Assembly (NCBI GenBank): GCA_017501625.1
Contig: JAFVWO010000061.1
Location: 1-53,787 of the forward strand
Direction of reading: 5' to 3'
DNA length: 53,787 bases
DNA from: Alistipes sp.
Lineage (GTDB): Bacteria > Bacteroidota > Bacteroidia > Bacteroidales > Rikenellaceae
Positions 23,543-31,857 of the stretch are shown here, piece after piece. Within the stretch, counting starts at the first letter, position 1. Each line of letters begins with the position of its first letter. Position numbers and translations under genes: made by a program. The notes below the pieces were generated by a model. That model saw nothing but the letters and a program-made list of their open reading frames with translations, did not search any database and had not been told where the DNA came from.

Positions 23543-25030
23543 ATGGGAACAGTTTTGAAATATAGTCGCAGGCCCACGCGCGAGGTTTCGTTTGGAGGAG
23601 TGACGATTGGTGGCTCCCATCCTATAGCCGTGCAGTCGATGACCAACACGCCAACGGCGGATGTCGAGCGTAGCGTGGCACAGACCGAGAGCATTGCTGC
23701 GGCTGGGGCCGAGATTGTACGCCTCACGGCACAGGGGCGCAAGGAGGGTGAGGCTCTCGCTCCGATAATGGAGCATCTTAAGGCATCCGGCTGTCGTGCC
23801 GCCATCGTTGCCGACATACACTTCACGCCCGAGATAGCGATGATTGCTGCCGAGGCGGTGGATAAGGTGCGTATCAACCCGGGCAACTTCCGCACGTCGA
23901 ATGGTGAGCTTGAGCGACTTATCGAGATATGCCGTCGTCGCGGTGTGGCACTGCGCATAGGCGTAAACCATGGCTCGCTCGCTAAACGCATATTTGACGA
24001 GTATGGCGACACGCCCGAGGGCATGGTGGCCTCAGCTATGGAGTTTTTAAGGATGTGTCGCAGTGCTAACTTCAACGATGTTGTTGTGTCGATGAAGTCG
24101 AGCAACACTCGTGTTATGGTGCATGCCTACCGTCTGCTTGTCGCAGCGATGGACAGCGAGGGCATGGACTACCCCCTACACCTCGGCGTTACGGAGGCGG
24201 GCGATGGCATCGAGGGACGCATTAAGAGCGCCGTGGGTATCGGTGCGCTTCTGGCGGATGGCATTGGCGACACTTTGCGCGTATCGCTCACCGAAGACCC
24301 CGAAAATGAGGTTCCCGTAGGACGTATTCTTGCGGAGTATTACACGGGGCGCAGTGCTGAGTTCGAAGTGCGCGACACCGCGGAGTACAACCCCACGCAC
24401 TTCTCACCTCGCACAAATGCTAAGCCTTTGGTGCATAGTGAGATAACCGAAGAGTACGCTGTCATAGATGCTATCACGGATAACCCCACACACGAGTGGC
24501 GCGCGGCGATACTCAACCGCACAGACCGTCGCCCTGTGGTGCTACGTCGCAGGTACATCGAGGACGACCCCACCCTCGTTGCAATATATGCAGCTGCTGA
24601 CATGGGCCAGCTCCTTATTGATGGCCTCGCCGATGGCGTGTGGATTGATGCTCCTACGATCGATGCAGCGACGATAAACGACATTGAGCTTATGTTGTTG
24701 CAAGCCTCGCGCCTACGCTTCTCGCGCACGGAGTACATCGCCTGCCCGAGCTGTGGACGCACGCTCTACGACATACAGTCTACGCTTGCGGAAATCAAGG
24801 CGCGCACGTCGCACCTCAAGGACCTCAAGATAGGTGTCATGGGCTGCATAGTAAACGGCCCGGGTGAGATGGCCGATGCCGACTACGGATATGTGGGCTC
24901 CTCGCCCGAACATATAACACTCTACCGCGGCCGCGAGGTTGTGGAGCGCAACATACACCAGCGTGATGCCCTCGACCACCTTATAGATATAATACGTGCC
25001 GATGGCCGTTGGCACGAACCCAACGAATAA
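23543..25030 (+). CDS. ispG: 4-hydroxy-3-methylbut-2-enyl diphosphate synthase
   Basis: 495 residues from the ATG chosen by the promoter. This [4Fe-4S] enzyme of the MEP isoprenoid pathway reductively converts methylerythritol cyclodiphosphate to HMBPP. The N-terminal TIM barrel has 'GGSHPIAVQSMTNTPT', 'VADIHFTP' and 'RINPGNF'. The C-terminal iron-sulfur domain has 'CPSCGRTLYD' and 'GVMGCIVNGPGE'. Between them lies an insertion domain (about residues 265-395). Bacteroidota enzymes usually carry a larger insertion and I recall about 600 residues, so this copy is intermediate in size. recO follows. It shares its pathway with dxs. Confidence 0.95.
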   Translation: MGTVLKYSRRPTREVSFGGVTIGGSHPIAVQSMTNTPTADVERSVAQTESIAAAGAEIVRLTAQGRKEGEALAPIMEHLKASGCRAAIVADIHFTPEIAMIAAEAVDKVRINPGNFRTSNGELERLIEICRRRGVALRIGVNHGSLAKRIFDEYGDTPEGMVASAMEFLRMCRSANFNDVVVSMKSSNTRVMVHAYRLLVAAMDSEGMDYPLHLGVTEAGDGIEGRIKSAVGIGALLADGIGDTLRVSLTEDPENEVPVGRILAEYYTGRSAEFEVRDTAEYNPTHFSPRTNAKPLVHSEITEEYAVIDAITDNPTHEWRAAILNRTDRRPVVLRRRYIEDDPTLVAIYAAADMGQLLIDGLADGVWIDAPTIDAATINDIELMLLQASRLRFSRTEYIACPSCGRTLYDIQSTLAEIKARTSHLKDLKIGVMGCIVNGPGEMADADYGYVGSSPEHITLYRGREVVERNIHQRDALDHLIDIIRADGRWHEPNE

Positions 25031-25076
25031 GGTTAATTAGGGAGGGGCATACCACTGCTTGTTGAGGCACATGGCG

Positions 25077-25799
25077 ATGAAGAGTTATAAGGCACGTGGC
25101 ATCGTTCTCGGCACACTTAAGTATGGCGAGAAGGGGCTTATCGTACACATGCTCACCGACGTATGCGGCCGACAGAGTTATATGGTGCAAGGTGTGCGCC
25201 CCACGGCCAAAGGGTCGAAGATGGCACTGCTACAGCCCATGTTTGCCGTTGAGTTCGAGGGGCTTACCTCATCAAAGATGTCGATGCATAGAATGAAGGA
25301 CTTAGTACCCGGCATCGTACTCCAAGCCACCCCCTTCGATGTGCGCAAGTCGACGATGGCGCTCTTTATGGCAGAGGTGCTCTACCGTCTTGTGCGCGAG
25401 AGTGAGCCCGCAGAGGGGCTCTTCGACTTTGTGTGGGGCTCGGTTGCTGCTCTCGATGCTATGGAGGAGGGTGTTGCAAACTTCCACCTATGGTTTCTCG
25501 CCAACCTCAGCCGTCCCCTCGGCTTCTCTCCCGACAATGAGTACCACGAAGGAGCATGGCTCGATATACGCGATGGGCACTTCACCCCCCATGCCCTTAT
25601 GCCGAGTGCGGCCCTCACGCCCGAGAATGCCCGCATCCTGCACGATATGCTCGAGTGCGATGTACGCTATCTCGGCGAGATAGGCCTTAACCGCACCGAG
25701 CGCGTGGAGTTCCTTGCTGCGATGCTCAAGTACTACGCCTACCACCTCGAATCCATCAAAACGGTAGAGTCGCTACGCATCCTCCAAGAGGTATTTTAA
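25077..25799 (+). CDS. recO: DNA repair protein RecO
   Basis: 240 residues from the ATG at 25077; ATG 25071 and a TTG at 25059 are alternatives. The N-terminal OB-fold begins 'KARGIVLGTLKYGEKGLIVHMLT', followed by 'YMVQGVRPTAKG' and the helical domain with 'LVRESEPAEGLFDFVW'. The C-terminal zinc-binding region of many RecO proteins is not obvious here. RecO helps load RecA on SSB-coated DNA with RecR. It is located 46 nt after ispG and ends at a shared terminator with tpiA. Confidence 0.92.
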   Translation: MKSYKARGIVLGTLKYGEKGLIVHMLTDVCGRQSYMVQGVRPTAKGSKMALLQPMFAVEFEGLTSSKMSMHRMKDLVPGIVLQATPFDVRKSTMALFMAEVLYRLVRESEPAEGLFDFVWGSVAALDAMEEGVANFHLWFLANLSRPLGFSPDNEYHEGAWLDIRDGHFTPHALMPSAALTPENARILHDMLECDVRYLGEIGLNRTERVEFLAAMLKYYAYHLESIKTVESLRILQEVF

Positions 25800-25821
25800 T
25801 AATCATTACCATAATAATAAA

Positions 25822-25853
25822 AGGGCTGACTTGGAAGTAATTAAGTCAGCCCT
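25822..25853. terminator. Bidirectional terminator between recO and tpiA
   Basis: A perfect 11-bp inverted repeat (AGGGCTGACTT/AAGTCAGCCCT) with a 10-nt loop lies between convergent genes. On the minus strand it is followed by TTTTATTATTATGG, so it should terminate tpiA well. Sequence and loop are strikingly like the hairpin at 30379-30412. Confidence 0.75.
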
Positions 25854-25873
25854 AAACATCTATATTGCAACTC

Positions 25874-26629
25874 TTAGTTAAATGCCTTACCTATGGCAAG
25901 GAAGTCCTCGGCCTTAAGTGCTGCACCTCCGATAAGACCGCCATCGACATTCTCCTTAGAGAATATCTCGCCGGCATTTGAGGGTTTGCATGAGCCACCA
26001 TAGAGTATCGAGCACTCCTCGGCTGCAGCGCCAAACTTAGAGCGCAATACCTCGCGGATGTAGGCGTGAATCTCCTCGGCCTGCTCTGCCGTAGCGGTCT
26101 TGCCTGTGCCGATAGCCCACACGGGCTCGTAGGCGATGACAAGCTGAGCAAACTGCGCCTCGCTAAGGTTGAATACCACCTCCTCAATCTGCTGCTTAAC
26201 GACGTCGAAGTGACGACCAGCCTCGCGCTCGTCGAGGTTCTCACCAACGCAGTAGATGGGGATGAGGTTGTTCTCGTATGCACGCGCCATCTTCTTGTTG
26301 AGCGTCTTCGACGTCTCGCCATAGTACTGGCGGCGCTCCGAGTGTCCGAGAATCACATATTTACAACCGAGAGCAGCAATCATCGAGGCTGCAACCTCGC
26401 CCGTATAAGCACCCTTAGCTTCGGTAGCACAATCCTGAGCACCCACAGCGATGTTCGTACCCTTAAGCGTCTCTATAACACTATGCAGGTGTGTGAAGGG
26501 GGGACATACGATAAAGTTTACGCACTCGCACACCTCACCACGACCGGCAGCTACACCCTTGGCGAGCTCCACACCCTCAGCAGGGAGAGTGTTCATCTTC
26601 CAGTTACCTGCTACAATCTTCTTTCTCAT
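25874..26629 (-). CDS. tpiA: Triose-phosphate isomerase
   Basis: 251 residues, full length. It interconverts dihydroxyacetone phosphate and glyceraldehyde-3-phosphate in glycolysis. Catalytic Lys12 is in 'AGNWKMN', the catalytic histidine in 'VILGHSERR', the glutamate in 'VIAYEPVWAIGTG', and the phosphate-binding loop 'YGGSCKPSNAGE' and 'GLIGGAAL' are intact. It is 143 nt downstream of lysS, across a decayed RhuM fragment, with no clear promoter of its own. Confidence 0.98.
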   Translation of the reverse strand: MRKKIVAGNWKMNTLPAEGVELAKGVAAGRGEVCECVNFIVCPPFTHLHSVIETLKGTNIAVGAQDCATEAKGAYTGEVAASMIAALGCKYVILGHSERRQYYGETSKTLNKKMARAYENNLIPIYCVGENLDEREAGRHFDVVKQQIEEVVFNLSEAQFAQLVIAYEPVWAIGTGKTATAEQAEEIHAYIREVLRSKFGAAAEECSILYGGSCKPSNAGEIFSKENVDGGLIGGAALKAEDFLAIGKAFN

Positions 26630-26659
26630 AATCGTATAGTATTAAATTTAGTTGTTATG

Positions 26660-26761
26660 TTAATACCGTGATAGCCACACAGTATCCCCCTCGAGGCGGA
26701 CATCTATGAGCATCTCGCCATCGGGGGTCTGTTATATTACAATGTTGCTATCTTCCTGCAT
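26660..26761 (-). pseudogene. Remnant of a RhuM-like gene (N-terminal fragment)
   Basis: Reading the minus strand from an ATG at 26761 gives MQEDSNIVI, then a stop at the codon (TAA, 26732-26734) where RhuM proteins have tyrosine, then QTPDGEMLIDVRLEGDTVWL, SRY and a stop at 26660-26662. The phrase IVIYQT-DG-...-VRLE-DTVWL is the signature start of RhuM-family (virulence RhuM/Fic-associated) proteins, as I remember it. The rest of the gene (about 300 residues) is gone. It is a fossil lying between lysS and tpiA. Confidence 0.6.
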
Positions 26762-26772
26762 TAGGGCTATCT

Positions 26773-28506
26773 TTACGCCTCCTTGTTGCTCTCGATCCAC
26801 GCCTTAATCTCGGCAGTAGCAAGACCCAGCTTGTTCTTCTTGTTGAAGCCACAGAGGTCGTTGAAGAGCTTCATGCCACCCGTTACGGCCGTATTCTTAA
26901 ACGACTCAAGGGTGATATATCCCATCTTCTGAATCGTAGCAACCCACTCTGCGGGGATGCCCGCAGCGGTGTATACCGCCTCATCGTCGGCGACAACCTT
27001 CTTCTCGGGACGCATCGTCGGGAAGAACAACACATCCTGAATAGATGTCTCGCCCGTCATAAACATCGTGAGACGGTCGATGCCGATACCCATGCCCGAG
27101 CATGAGGGCATGCCATACTCCAAGGCACGCACGAAGTCCATGTCGATGACCATAGCCTCGTCGTCACCCTTCTCCGAGAGGCGCATCTGCTCCTCGAAGC
27201 GCTCAAGCTGGTCGATGGGGTCGTTGAGCTCCGAATAGGCGTTACAGAGCTCCTTACCATTCACAAAGAGCTCGAAACGCTCGGTGAGATCCTCGTTGTC
27301 GCGGTGGCGCTTGCACAGGGGCGACATCTCGATAGGATAGTCCGTAACGAAGGTGGGCTGTATAAGGTCACCCTCGCAGTACTGGCCAAAGATGGCATCG
27401 ATAAGCTTACCCTTACCCATCGTCTCGTCAATCTCCACGTTGAGGCGCTTACAAGCCTCGCGAAGCTGCTCCTCGGTCTGTCCGGTGATGTCGTAGCCCG
27501 TCTTCTCGCGGATGGCATCGGTCATCGTCACACGCTTGAAGGGGGCCTTGAACGAGATTGTCTTACCCTCAATGACAACATCCGTAGTGCCGTTCACGGC
27601 CGTAGCCACGCGCTCCAACATCTGCTCGGTGAACTCCTGCATCCAGATGTAGTCCTTGTACGCCACATATATCTCCATGCACGTAAACTCGGGGTTGTGC
27701 GTGCGATCCATACCCTCGTTGCGGAAGTTCTTGCCGAACTCGTATACACCATCGAAGCCACCAACAATAAGGCGCTTCAAATAGAGCTCCGTGGCTATTC
27801 GCATGTAGAAGTCGATGTCTAAGGCGTTGTGGTGCGTGATGAAGGGGCGTGCTGCGGCACCTCCGGGGATGGGCTGGAGGATGGGAGTCTCCACCTCGAG
27901 GTAGCCACGCTCGTTGAAGAAGTCGCGCATCGTCTGCATAATCTTGGCACGCTTGAGGAAGGTCTCCTTCACATGAGGATTAACCACAAGGTCGAGATAA
28001 CGCTGACGATAGCGCACCTCGGGGTCGGTGAGAGCATCGAATGTCTGTCCATCCTTCTGCTTAACGACAGGCAGGGGACGTACCGACTTCGATAGTACGG
28101 TGAACTTACGGCAGTGTACCGATAGTTCACCCGTGTTGGTATGGAAAGCGAAGCCCTCCACACCGATAAAGTCGCCGATGTCGAGAAGCTTCTTAAACAC
28201 TGTGTTGTAGAGCGTAGTATCACCCTCGGGGCATATATCGTCGCGGCGGATGTATACCTGAATACGCCCTGTGGCATCCTGCAGCTCGAAGAACGATGCC
28301 GAGCCCATGATGCGGCGGCTCATGATACGGCCGGCGATAGATACCTCCTGATAGTTACCCTTCGCGGGGTCGAAGTTCTCGGCAATCTCCTTAGCACTTG
28401 CAGTCACCTCGTAGCGTGCTGCGGGGTATGGATTGATGCCGAGCTCGCGCAACGCCTTAAGCGACTGGCGGCGCAATACTTCCTGTTCACTGAGTTCGAT
28501 GTTCAT
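26773..28506 (-). CDS. lysS: Lysyl-tRNA synthetase, class II
   Basis: 577 residues, about 70 longer than E. coli LysS because of a C-terminal extension ('ADDEAVYTAAGIPAEWVATI...' to the end) that is common in Bacteroidota. The N-terminal OB-fold anticodon domain (about 55-170) has 'GRIMSRRIMGSASFFELQD'. Class II motif 2 is 'FRNEGMDRTHNPEFTCMEIY' and motif 3 is 'SGMGIGIDRLTMFMTG'. It charges tRNA-Lys. It carries its own promoter (28540-28571). Decayed gene remnants lie on both sides. Confidence 0.97.
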   Translation of the reverse strand: MNIELSEQEVLRRQSLKALRELGINPYPAARYEVTASAKEIAENFDPAKGNYQEVSIAGRIMSRRIMGSASFFELQDATGRIQVYIRRDDICPEGDTTLYNTVFKKLLDIGDFIGVEGFAFHTNTGELSVHCRKFTVLSKSVRPLPVVKQKDGQTFDALTDPEVRYRQRYLDLVVNPHVKETFLKRAKIMQTMRDFFNERGYLEVETPILQPIPGGAAARPFITHHNALDIDFYMRIATELYLKRLIVGGFDGVYEFGKNFRNEGMDRTHNPEFTCMEIYVAYKDYIWMQEFTEQMLERVATAVNGTTDVVIEGKTISFKAPFKRVTMTDAIREKTGYDITGQTEEQLREACKRLNVEIDETMGKGKLIDAIFGQYCEGDLIQPTFVTDYPIEMSPLCKRHRDNEDLTERFELFVNGKELCNAYSELNDPIDQLERFEEQMRLSEKGDDEAMVIDMDFVRALEYGMPSCSGMGIGIDRLTMFMTGETSIQDVLFFPTMRPEKKVVADDEAVYTAAGIPAEWVATIQKMGYITLESFKNTAVTGGMKLFNDLCGFNKKNKLGLATAEIKAWIESNKEA

Positions 28507-28539
28507 GGTATGTCGTTTAAATTTATATATTCAATGCGG

Positions 28540-28570
28540 CAAAGGTACTGAAAAACGATGGAATAATCAA
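28540..28570 (-). promoter_or_regulatory. Sigma-A promoter of lysS
   Basis: Minus strand: TTG at 28568-28570, a 20-bp spacer, and the exact -7 box TACCTTTG at 28540-28547, about 34 nt upstream of the ATG. Confidence 0.6.
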
Positions 28571-28678
28571 CGGAAAAATAAATAATCGTACCACCTTAGC
28601 ACCAAAATAGCCCAAAGATGGAGTTTCCTTACCTGTCGAAGTGGGGTAAAAGTCGAAAAAAGGCAGGGAGAAAAGGAG

Positions 28679-28875
28679 GTGAACATAAAGCCTCTCAAAA
28701 GTAAAGATAAGATTGTCGCATTGCTCTCCGAGGAAGATAGATTGAGCGCTGTGACTCTGCCTATAAGATTGAAATTTCATCTAAAGCTGTTGAAAAGCAC
28801 CATGCCCGCCTTAAAGCCGATGGCATCATTGAGCGTATCGGCTCGGCTAAGGGTGGTTATTGGCGCGTGAAGTAA
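28679..28875 (+). pseudogene. Remnant of a winged-helix protein C-terminus
   Basis: The first part reads MNIKPLKSKDKIVALLSEED in one frame. After a frame change near 28740 it continues ERCDSAYKIEISSKAVEKHHARLKADGIIERIGSAKGGYWRVK and stops at 28873-28875. The ending 'KADGIIERIGSAKGGYW' is the classic last helix and wing of the HTH domain that ends Fic-family and AAA_4-type ATP-binding proteins in Bacteroidota. Everything upstream is missing and the frame is broken, so this is a fossil. Confidence 0.6.
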
Positions 28876-28911
28876 ACAGCGCTTTAAGGTGTAAAAATCA
28901 TAGCCTATATG

Positions 28912-28942
28912 TTTGCTTTTTTAGAAAAAATAACTACTTTTG
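28912..28942 (+). promoter_or_regulatory. Sigma-A promoter of nhaD
   Basis: -33 TTTG (28912-28915), 19-bp spacer, -7 TACTTTTG (28935-28942). Exact consensus match, 42 nt before the nhaD start. Confidence 0.7.
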
Positions 28943-28984
28943 TGACCAAGTAAAACATATTTGTGAATATAAAAGATTAGACCT

Positions 28985-30358
28985 ATGTTTTTTTACTACT
29001 TAATGCCCGTAATCTTCATCCTCGGCATCTTGGCTATTGCCTTCGAGGATGTGATTAAGATTAACAAGGCGGCAACAGCCGTAGGTATGTCCATCCTCCT
29101 ATGGGTCATATTCCTGCTCAATGCCGAGCAATTCTTCGAGCTCGCCCCTCACGCCAACCTTGACCTCCTTCGCGCCACCTTCCCCGCGTTAGGCGAGATG
29201 CCCTCAAGCGACTTGGCATTCGAGTTTATAGAGTTTAAGCTTATGCACGGCCTCGGCGATGTGGCGACGACGCTCTTCTTCGTCCTCGGCTCGATGGCCA
29301 TCATCGACATTGTCGACACACATGGAGGCTTCGGCATAATATCGCAGTCGATACGCGCCGGCCGCCTGCGCAAGCTCCTCTGGATCTTGTGCACCATCAC
29401 ATTCCTGATGTCGATACTCTTGGGTAACCTTGCGACGGTCATCGTCATGATTGCCATCGCCCGCAAGCTTATCCCCGAGCGCGATAAGCGACTGTTGTTC
29501 AGCTCGATGATTATCATTGCTGCAAATGCCGGTGGTAGTTGCTCTCCTATCGGTGATGTCACCACGCTGCTGCTCTGGACCGGTGGCAACATTACAGCCG
29601 CACATCAGATAAGCTCGCTCATCCTTCCTTCGATGGCGATGCTCCTTGTGCCGCTTGTGTGCGCCACGTTTATGCTCCCGAAGGAGGCTATGGCTACGCC
29701 TCTTGCGGCTAACGACGGTGCGCAGTCAAACGTAAGCCCAAAGATGCGTAAGAGAGTGTTATATGTGGGCCTCGGCTCGTTGGCATTAGTACCCGTATTG
29801 CAGACCCTTATACAGCTACCTCCGTTTATGGGCGTATTGCTTGGCCTTGTGGCTCTCTGGGCTATTACCGACCGTAAGTATGCTGATGCGGAGGATGAGG
29901 CTACGCAGAACCTGCGCGTACACCGCTCTTTTGCGCGTGTAGATGTTAGTACGGTCTTCTTCTTCCTCGGCATCCTTATGTCTGTTCAGGCGCTTATCGT
30001 CACGGGCGAGCTCGCCATCCTCGCGAACTTCCTCAGCGACACCTTCACAAATCCGGATATGATTGCTGTCACGCTCGGTGTGCTTTCGTCGTTCCTCGAC
30101 AACGTGGCATTGGTGTCGGCAACGATGGGTATGTACCCGCTTGCAGATGTCGGTGTCTTTGCTGCCAATAGCTCATTTTGGACACTCTTGGCCTACAGTG
30201 CAGTATGTGGCGGTAGCATCCTTATTATCGGCTCGGCTGCGGGTGTCACGGTTATGGGCATGGAGAAGATATCGTTTGGCTACTACCTCAAGCGCTTCAC
30301 CCCCATCGTGCTTTTGGGCTTCTTCGCCGGCGTATTGGTATACTCGCTGCTGTTCTAA
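28985..30358 (+). CDS. nhaD: Na+/H+ antiporter NhaD
   Basis: 457 residues with about 12 hydrophobic segments, matching the ion-transporter superfamily NhaD type. Recognisable segments are 'ILGILAIAFEDVIKINKAATA', 'HGLGDVATTLFFVLGSMAIIDIVDTHGGF', 'SILLGNLATVIVMIAIARK', and the signature 'AANAGGSCSPIGDVTTLLLW' where the GxxxSPIGD loop carries the proposed ion-binding aspartate. 'SFLDNVALVSA' in the second half is the paired conserved loop. It exports sodium in exchange for protons across the inner membrane. The gene stands alone with a strong promoter and terminator. Confidence 0.95.
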   Translation: MFFYYLMPVIFILGILAIAFEDVIKINKAATAVGMSILLWVIFLLNAEQFFELAPHANLDLLRATFPALGEMPSSDLAFEFIEFKLMHGLGDVATTLFFVLGSMAIIDIVDTHGGFGIISQSIRAGRLRKLLWILCTITFLMSILLGNLATVIVMIAIARKLIPERDKRLLFSSMIIIAANAGGSCSPIGDVTTLLLWTGGNITAAHQISSLILPSMAMLLVPLVCATFMLPKEAMATPLAANDGAQSNVSPKMRKRVLYVGLGSLALVPVLQTLIQLPPFMGVLLGLVALWAITDRKYADAEDEATQNLRVHRSFARVDVSTVFFFLGILMSVQALIVTGELAILANFLSDTFTNPDMIAVTLGVLSSFLDNVALVSATMGMYPLADVGVFAANSSFWTLLAYSAVCGGSILIIGSAAGVTVMGMEKISFGYYLKRFTPIVLLGFFAGVLVYSLLF

Positions 30359-30378
30359 AGGCGTTAGACACAAAGCAA

Positions 30379-30412
30379 AGGGGTTGACTAAAAAGTAACT
30401 TAGTCAACCCCT
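30379..30412 (+). terminator. Hairpin after nhaD
   Basis: A perfect 12-bp inverted repeat (AGGGGTTGACTA/TAGTCAACCCCT) with the loop AAAAGTAACT. No strong U run follows. It shares the core TGACT...AAGTAA...AGTCA with the recO-tpiA hairpin. Confidence 0.65.
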
Positions 30413-30419
30413 GATACTC

Positions 30420-30543
30420 AAGAGAGTGAATAAAAAGATGTAGTTTTAGGCCTGCGAAGCCCGAAAAAGCGGAGTTTACTTGGCGTAAATGAGCATTTTG
30501 AGGGCGAGCGTAACGCAGAAATACACTTTTTATTCACTCTCTT
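30420..30543. repeat. Long imperfect palindrome (about 124 bp) between nhaD and clpX
   Basis: Perfect 18-bp terminal inverted repeats (30420-30437 and 30526-30543, left arm AAGAGAGTGAATAAAAAG) extend inward with a few mismatches to nearly 30 bp. They enclose about 75 bp with the runs GCCTGCGAAGCCCGAAAAAG and GAGGGCGAGCGTAACGCAG. It has no open reading frame. It could be a MITE-like element or a strong bidirectional terminator of convergent genes. Confidence 0.7.
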
Positions 30544-30560
30544 TGTTATGTAGCTGTGCG

Positions 30561-31835
30561 TTATACTGCCTTGTCTATCTTCGACTTGGCGTAGTCGAGC
30601 GTTACACGGAACTCCTTAGCATCGCCCTCGGGCATATCGAACATAACATCCATCATGATCGCCTCGCAGATGGAGCGCAAGCCACGTGCACCGAGCTTAA
30701 ATTCGATAGCCTTATCGACGATATAATCGAGGACATCATCGTCAAACGTAAGCTTGATGTCGTCTAAAGCCATAAGTGTCTCATACTGACGTATGATTGA
30801 GTTCTTCGGCTCGGTGGGTATCGAGCGTAGTGCCGCGCGCTCCAAAGGCTCCATATAGGTGAGCACCGGAAGGCGACCTATAAGCTCGGGGATAAGGCCG
30901 AAAGAGCGCAAATCCTGAGGCTGGATATAGCTCATGATGTTATCCTCATCGATACGCTTACGCGCCTGTGTGCCATAGCCTATAGCGTTGGTATTTAGGC
31001 GCATGGCTATCTTCTTCTCGATGCCGTCGAAGGCGCCGCCGCAGATGAACAATATGTTCGACGTGTCGACCTGAATATACTTCTGGTCGGGGTGCTTACG
31101 GCCACCCTGCGGTGGCACATTGACAACCGTGCCCTCGAGAATCTTGAGCAGTGCCTGCTGCACACCCTCGCCCGAGACATCGCGCGTGATTGAGGGGTTG
31201 TCGCCCTTACGTGCAATCTTATCTATCTCGTCGATGAAGATGATACCGCGCTCGGCAGCCTCCACGTCGTAGTCGGCAGCCTGCAGCAGGCGTGAGAGTA
31301 TGCTCTCGACATCCTCGCCCACATATCCTGCCTGTGTGAGTGCCGTGGCATCGACAATAGAGAAGGGCACGTGCAGAAGGCGTGCTATGGTGCGTGCCAT
31401 AAGCGTCTTACCCGTACCCGTGGGGCCCACAAGCACGATATTCGACTTATCCAACTCCACATCCTCGGTCTTGCCCTTGGCGAGCAATCTCTTATAGTGG
31501 TTGTACACCGCAACAGACATATAGCGCTTTGCGGCATCCTGACCAATAACGTAGTCGTCGAGGAAGCTCTTGATACGATCGGGGCGCACAAGGTCCTCCT
31601 TCGTAAGAGGCTTAAACTTAGATGTCGTCTTGCCCCCCTTTGCCCTTGTGCCATTGGCTGCGCCCGCCACGATGCCGTGCTCGACAAGAAGCTCGTAGCC
31701 ATGCTCCACACACGAGGAGCATATAGACGAGCCATCGGCGCCATTGAACATCAATGGAGCCTCCTCAGCGGGGGTACCACAGAACGAGCAGTGAGTGCCT
31801 TTATGGTCTGTTGTCTTTCGTGATCTCTGTGTCAT
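30561..31835 (-). CDS. clpX: ATP-dependent Clp protease ATP-binding subunit ClpX
   Basis: 424 residues, full length. AAA+ unfoldase that feeds substrates to ClpP. The N-terminal zinc-binding domain has Cys16, 19, 39 and 42 (CSFC...CSSC). Walker A GPTGTGKT is at 137-144, Walker B '[13 protein letters not shown]', the pore loop 'AGYVGEDV', and sensor 2 region 'LGARGLRSI' are visible. It is located 22 nt downstream of clpP in the conserved order tig-clpP-clpX. Confidence 0.98.
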   Translation of the reverse strand: MTQRSRKTTDHKGTHCSFCGTPAEEAPLMFNGADGSSICSSCVEHGYELLVEHGIVAGAANGTRAKGGKTTSKFKPLTKEDLVRPDRIKSFLDDYVIGQDAAKRYMSVAVYNHYKRLLAKGKTEDVELDKSNIVLVGPTGTGKTLMARTIARLLHVPFSIVDATALTQAGYVGEDVESILSRLLQAADYDVEAAERGIIFIDEIDKIARKGDNPSITRDVSGEGVQQALLKILEGTVVNVPPQGGRKHPDQKYIQVDTSNILFICGGAFDGIEKKIAMRLNTNAIGYGTQARKRIDEDNIMSYIQPQDLRSFGLIPELIGRLPVLTYMEPLERAALRSIPTEPKNSIIRQYETLMALDDIKLTFDDDVLDYIVDKAIEFKLGARGLRSICEAIMMDVMFDMPEGDAKEFRVTLDYAKSKIDKAV

Positions 31836-31857
31836 CTATAACCTTTGTTGTGTGATA

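Larger units (their letters stand above)
28507..28984. other. Intergenic region lysS-nhaD with divergent promoters and a gene remnant
   Basis: 478 nt. It contains the lysS promoter on the minus strand, a winged-helix gene remnant (28679-28875) on the plus strand, and the nhaD promoter. The stretch 28575-28675 holds nothing I recognise. Confidence 0.6.

Noticed and set aside
28523..28780. 85-codon minus-strand frame upstream of lysS
   Set aside because: Runs through the lysS promoter and the winged-helix remnant. The Phe-rich sequence is typical of reversed AT-rich DNA.
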